Positions 5,699 through 8,068 of a stretch of DNA of 8,068 nt are shown here, in pieces (position 1 is the first letter of the stretch; the number at the start of each line of letters is the position of its first letter). A program made the position numbers and the translations under genes. This stretch comes from Bacillus sp. (in: firmicutes). GTDB lineage: Bacteria > Bacillota > Bacilli > Bacillales > Cytobacillaceae. Under the pieces are notes generated by a model. It was given only the letters and a program-made list of their open reading frames with translations. It was not told the origin of the DNA and did no database searches. The stretch spans positions 1-8,068 of the forward strand of contig DMSR01000489.1 of assembly GCA_003457145.1 (NCBI GenBank), given 5' to 3'.

Positions 5699-6640
5699 AT
5701 GCAGCATACCTTTAATGATGGGAAATGGATTTGGTATGACCTCCAAGAAGGCCAGACAGAAGAGCTGGAGGAGATTATTTCCACATTTCCTACTTGCAAT
5801 AACTGGTATAGAGATATAATAGAAAAAGATTCAAATTTCATTCATCTCAATACCCAGACGAGAGGGAAGGAATATGTTTGGGGTTCACTTATTTATAAAC
5901 AAGACATTGAAGAAAAGGATGGAAAAAGCATTTTTAATTTTTATATATCAAAAGAATTCATCATAACAAATGGGTTTGATATGTCTTTATTGGAGAGGGC
6001 CCCCGCCTCAGGGGTTCTTAAGCAAATGGAGCAGGCAGAGAACGGAGTAGATGGTTTTTTCATCATTCTTGGAGAAATTCTATCGGATTATCTAATAAAA
6101 ATAGATGAATATGAGGAGCGGCTGAACAATCTCCTGTGGAAGTTGAAGGAGGAGAACAATCTAACAATATTAGACGAGATCTATAAAAACCGTCATGAAC
6201 TTTTAATCTGGAAAAACTTATTGATTCCAGTTACTGAACTGAAATTCACTGCAGCGGAAGCCTTCGGCTGCGAGATTAATGATCTAATCGAATTTTATCG
6301 TGTGGAGACCCGGATTGAGAGGATTCGGACGTTGTTGGGTGAATACCAGCAGGAAATTGATACGATGATTAGATTGGAAGAAGTTGTGTCGACTCATCGC
6401 GGTAATGAAATCATGAAAACTCTCACAGTTATGACGGTTTTATTTACACCAATTATGGCATGGGGTGCTCTTTGGGGAATGAATTTCAAAGTAATGCCCG
6501 AATTGGAATGGAAGCTAGGATATGCGTTTGCAGGGGCACTCATTATATTATCAACTGTCGGCCTGTATATTTATTTGAGGGCCAAAGGCTGGATAGGGGA
6601 TATTTTAAAAGGAAGGGAAAAGAATTCATTTTTCAGATAG
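5699..6640 (+). CDS. CorA-family divalent cation transporter
   Basis: A 313-residue inner-membrane protein of the CorA metal ion transporter family, which forms pentameric channels for Mg2+ or other divalent cations. The N-terminal two thirds is a soluble domain. Residues about 125-235 are long helices rich in E, K and R that form the stalk. Two membrane segments lie at the C-terminus (about 242-259 and 274-293). The family signature GMN is at 260-262 within LWGMNF, directly after the first segment, and the acidic loop PELEW follows. The C-terminal tail is basic. A TTG nine bases upstream (5690) opens the same frame, but the GAAGGG at 5683-5688 is only 1 nt from it and 10 nt from ATG 5699, so I prefer the ATG. 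B. subtilis YfjQ (about 319 residues) is a likely relative. Ion specificity cannot be read from this sequence. Confidence 0.9.
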   Translation: MQHTFNDGKWIWYDLQEGQTEELEEIISTFPTCNNWYRDIIEKDSNFIHLNTQTRGKEYVWGSLIYKQDIEEKDGKSIFNFYISKEFIITNGFDMSLLERAPASGVLKQMEQAENGVDGFFIILGEILSDYLIKIDEYEERLNNLLWKLKEENNLTILDEIYKNRHELLIWKNLLIPVTELKFTAAEAFGCEINDLIEFYRVETRIERIRTLLGEYQQEIDTMIRLEEVVSTHRGNEIMKTLTVMTVLFTPIMAWGALWGMNFKVMPELEWKLGYAFAGALIILSTVGLYIYLRAKGWIGDILKGREKNSFFR

Positions 6641-6725
6641 GCCATATTAGTCTCGTCTCCTAGTTCATGGGGACTGGAAGAAAAGTTATATTAGGTTTGT
6701 TCAAATGACAAAAAATGTGAATTAG

Positions 6726-6756
6726 AAAAAATCGCCCAGTTTGAGGGCGATTTTTT
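6726..6756. terminator. Bidirectional terminator between CorA-family and DUF3243 genes
   Basis: A perfect 12-bp stem: AAAAAATCGCCC (6726-6737) and GGGCGATTTTTT (6745-6756), loop AGTTTGA. The A6/T6 base gives a U run on both strands. It lies 86 nt after the CorA stop and 12 nt after the DUF3243 stop, serving both convergent genes. Confidence 0.92.
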
Positions 6757-6767
6757 GTGGGGAATTG

Positions 6768-7100
6768 CTATTCAGCCAACTTCACCAGCATATGTGCAAG
6801 CATGTGCTGTTCTTCTTTTGTGCCGACTTTCCAAAGTTCCTTCAGTAATTGCTCCTCCTTGTTGCGAGGTGGTACCTTTTCAGCCAGATAGTCGGCAATT
6901 TTTTGTGCAGTGTTGGCAAGCTGTTCTTCATCTAATCCAGCCTTCTTGCCTAGATTGATCCGTTTGCTCAAGTAGGTCCTGAATTCGTTGAAATCACCCA
7001 GGATTTCATCTGCACGCTCAGTGTCTATCCGTTCAAGTGTATCATCGACCGCGCTAGTATCTACTTCGCCATTTTTATGAATCATGTGATCTTTTTCCAT
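6768..7100 (-). CDS. DUF3243 domain protein
   Basis: A 110-residue soluble, mostly helical protein. The region from about 33 to 108 matches the DUF3243 pattern as I know it from B. subtilis YmfJ: a helix with FNEFRTYLSKRINLGKKAG, then QLANTAQKIADYLAEKVPP, then a helix around ELWKVGTKEEQHMLAHMLVKL. Compared with YmfJ (about 85 residues) it carries an extra polar N-terminus of about 30 residues. The start is set by AAGGAGG (7115-7109) with 8 nt to the ATG at 7100. An in-frame ATG at 7118 overlaps that ribosome binding site and is unlikely. Molecular function is unknown. Single-gene unit, possibly under sigma-B. Confidence 0.88.
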   Translation of the reverse strand: MEKDHMIHKNGEVDTSAVDDTLERIDTERADEILGDFNEFRTYLSKRINLGKKAGLDEEQLANTAQKIADYLAEKVPPRNKEEQLLKELWKVGTKEEQHMLAHMLVKLAE

Positions 7101-7133
7101 CGTTAAAACCTCCTTCATTATGATAGTTATTAA

Positions 7134-7159
7134 ATATCCATTGCTTGTATGGAGTAAAC
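7134..7159 (-). promoter_or_regulatory. Sigma-B-like promoter for the DUF3243 gene
   Basis: On the minus strand: GTTTAC (7159-7154, 5 of 6 to GTTTAA), 14 nt, then GGATAT (7139-7134, 5 of 6 to GGGTAT). The spacer is in the normal sigma-B range of 12-15. The start near 7126 leaves a leader of about 26 nt holding only the ribosome binding site. An overlapping sigma-A reading (TTTACT, 18 nt, TTTAAT) is also possible. Confidence 0.4.
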
Positions 7160-7195
7160 CTTGAGCGGCGCATCGGAGGTTACAGCTCTTTACTA

Positions 7196-7225
7196 GAAGT
7201 TAACTTCATGATCGGCTCCAGCCGA
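7196..7225. repeat. Perfect palindrome and adjacent hairpin
   Basis: GAAGTTAACTTC (7196-7207) is a 12-bp perfect palindrome. Four bases later, TCGGCT-CC-AGCCGA (7212-7225) can form a tight hairpin (5-bp stem with TCCA loop). Neither has a T run. They lie 96 bp or more upstream of the DUF3243 start, behind its predicted promoter. They may be remnants of an intergenic repeat or part of a small RNA ended by the hairpin at 7251-7291. Confidence 0.45.
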
Positions 7226-7250
7226 CACAAGGGCTTATCCTATCGCCAAT

Positions 7251-7291
7251 AAAAAAGGTGCAGGCCAACTAAACTGGCCAACACCTTTTTT
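7251..7291. terminator. Strong bidirectional terminator downstream of the 47-codon ORF
   Basis: AAAAAAGGTG (7251-7260) pairs with CACCTTTTTT (7282-7291). After a 2x2 internal loop, GGCCA (7263-7267) pairs with TGGCC (7275-7279) around ACTAAAC. Both strands would end in a U run. On the minus strand it lies 70 nt after the stop of the ORF at 7362-7505, the nearest transcript it could end. On the plus strand no gene precedes it. Confidence 0.88.
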
Positions 7292-7361
7292 AAGTCCGAC
7301 AGACGGACGAGGGAGGAGCAAACAGTTGCAGATCTTCAATTACTGCTGGGGTCGATCGATG

Positions 7362-7505
7362 TTAAATATATCGATTTAAGACCAGCGTACCTTGAGACTG
7401 CAACGCAAATCTTCCTCCGCTTGCATAGCCAATGACGTATTCCGAAGTCGACGTAAAGTTCAGCACTTTAACCAGTCCCTTCTTGGTTTTGTATTGGCCT
7501 TGCAT
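7362..7505 (-). CDS. Unrecognised 47-residue basic protein, or N-terminally truncated gene
   Basis: A short ORF read from ATG 7505 to TAA 7362. The product is basic (K5, K8, K9, K13, R32, R45; one acidic residue, E22). It has alternating hydrophobic and polar residues suggesting beta strands: KKGLVKVLNF (8-17), EYVIGYASGGRFAL (22-35) and GTLVLNRY (39-46). The glycine pair before RFAL and the codon mix look like a real protein, not random reading. It is followed by a strong terminator and lies between mscL and the DUF3243 gene on the same strand. Against it: no good ribosome binding site (only GGG about 10 nt upstream). The frame stays open 15 codons upstream of the ATG with protein-like SIPGKYR but no ATG/GTG/TTG, so the gene may have lost its N-terminus. 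I assign no function. Confidence 0.5.
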   Translation of the reverse strand: MQGQYKTKKGLVKVLNFTSTSEYVIGYASGGRFALQSQGTLVLNRYI

Positions 7506-7588
7506 TCTATATTTACCCGGGATAGATAACAGAAAACTTAATAAACTTAATTAAAAGTTGGTATTTCAGCTAAATAATGGTACATGTT

Positions 7589-7611
7589 AAAAGACAGCCC
7601 GGTGAGCTGCC
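7589..7611 (-). terminator. Weak terminator after mscL
   Basis: On the minus strand GGCAGC (7611-7606) pairs with GCTGTC (7598-7593), with one G-U pair, around the loop TCACCGG, then TTTT (7592-7589). It starts 5 nt after the mscL stop. The short stem and short U run predict partial termination, so read-through into the 47-codon ORF is possible. Confidence 0.6.
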
Positions 7612-7615
7612 TTAA

Positions 7616-7984
7616 TTACAAGCGATGATTTTGTTTCAGTAAATCGCGGATTTGTATTAGAAGCTCTTCCTTTGCATCAGGCTTTGGAACAGTCTCCTTC
7701 ACTTCTTCCTTCTTCCTGTATCGCGTAATTAGCTTAACGAAAAAGAAAATCGCCCAGGCTGTAATGAAAAAATCAACGACAGATTGCAGGAACGCCCCGT
7801 ACTTAATAGACTTATATGTAAGTTCGGAAAAGCTGGTTCCAAGCGTCAGTAAACCAACAACCGGCATGATGATGTCATTGACCAGCGAGGTGACAATCTT
7901 TCCAAATGCTGCCCCGATAACGACCCCTACAGCCAAATCAAGCACATTCCCCTTCAAGGCAAACTTCTTAAACTCTCCCCACAT
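7616..7984 (-). CDS. mscL: Large-conductance mechanosensitive channel MscL
   Basis: A 122-residue membrane protein that opens under membrane tension and releases solutes during osmotic downshock. It begins [13 protein letters not shown], like the Bacillus protein. Segment 1 (about 14-44) contains [17 protein letters not shown]17 and V21 align with the E. coli gate residues L19 and V23. It is followed by the conserved NDIIMP (36-41). The extracellular loop (45-61) is short, as in Gram-positive MscL. Segment 2 is about 62-88, then a basic RYRKK cluster and the C-terminal bundle helix [13 protein letters not shown] (106-118). The frame is open 23 codons further upstream to 8053, but that stretch lacks MscL features and contains the AAGGGGG ribosome binding site (8002-7996), 11 nt before ATG 7984, so 7984 is the start. 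No clear promoter was found; CATACATT at 8014-8007 resembles a sigma-E -10 but lacks a matching -35. Confidence 0.96.
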   Translation of the reverse strand: MWGEFKKFALKGNVLDLAVGVVIGAAFGKIVTSLVNDIIMPVVGLLTLGTSFSELTYKSIKYGAFLQSVVDFFITAWAIFFFVKLITRYRKKEEVKETVPKPDAKEELLIQIRDLLKQNHRL

Positions 7985-8053
7985 GAAGCATAGAACCCCC
8001 TTAAAAAATGTATGTATCTCCTCTATTCTCCGAAAATCCCAACTAAAAAGCAA

Positions 8054-8068
8054 GGGGGTCAGACCCCC
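8054..8068. repeat. Perfect GGGGGTC/GACCCCC palindrome at the window edge
   Basis: GGGGGTC (8054-8060), A, GACCCCC (8062-8068): two perfect 7-bp arms with a single central base. GGGGTCAGACCCC is a motif I recall as a common dispersed palindrome in Firmicutes, sometimes near REP-associated Y1 transposases; that link is memory only. The element runs to the last base, so its full extent is not visible. Confidence 0.55.

Noticed and set aside
6755..6958. 67-codon plus-strand ORF opposite the DUF3243 gene
   Set aside because: Antisense to a well-supported gene and begins inside the terminator region; no ribosome binding site.
8007..8014. CATACATT (minus strand) as a sigma-E -10 for mscL
   Set aside because: The -10 is a full match but no ATA-type -35 exists at the right distance, and MscL is not expected to be sporulation-specific.
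1..8068. CRISPR array, tRNA, rRNA, insertion sequence or prophage genes
   Set aside because: No regularly spaced identical repeats, no cloverleaf or rRNA-like sequence, and no transposase, integrase or phage protein reading on either strand.

Overview
The window reads as chromosomal DNA of an endospore-forming Bacillaceae member (Bacillus or a close genus). Reasons: strong AAGGAGG-type ribosome binding sites, low-to-moderate GC coding sequence with T-flanked perfect-stem terminators, a SpoVB/YkvU-type flippase, DUF3243 and DUF1284 proteins, and an MscL that starts MWGEFKKFA like the Bacillus protein. No rRNA, tRNA, CRISPR array, transposase or phage gene is visible.

Layout. Positions 1-92 hold a degraded intergenic repeat and a doubled Shine-Dalgarno region. 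An ABC-F ATPase follows (93-1985, +), closed by a 19-bp perfect hairpin terminator. A 430-bp gene-free stretch contains four degenerate 20-bp tandem units. Next come a 12-TM SpoVB/YkvU-like flippase (2462-3793, +) and a cysteine-rich DUF1284 protein (3882-4310, +; start revised from an upstream TTG to GTG). That protein converges on a small membrane protein with a TrkA_C domain (4334-5005, -), and the two genes share one terminator whose arms contain both stop codons. A small N-terminally anchored protein of unknown function (5203-5472, -) is divergent from a CorA-family transporter (5699-6640, +). The CorA gene converges on a DUF3243 protein (6768-7100, -; start revised). A 47-codon ORF (7362-7505, -), not recognised, lies between a strong terminator and mscL (7616-7984, -). 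A 15-bp GGGGGTC/GACCCCC palindrome closes the window.

The genes do not form one pathway. They are mostly one- or two-gene transcription units separated by strong, often bidirectional terminators. There is a loose theme of ion and osmotic handling (MscL, CorA family, TrkA_C protein), but only adjacency supports it. Two promoters resemble the general-stress sigma-B consensus (upstream of DUF3243 and of CorA).

I see no clear undescribed multi-gene system. The points most worth a second look are the TGTGFTT motif of the TrkA_C membrane protein, the short 47-codon ORF, the twin CxxCx7C motifs of the DUF1284 protein, and the 20-bp-periodic repeat. All family names come from recalled sequence features; no search was run.
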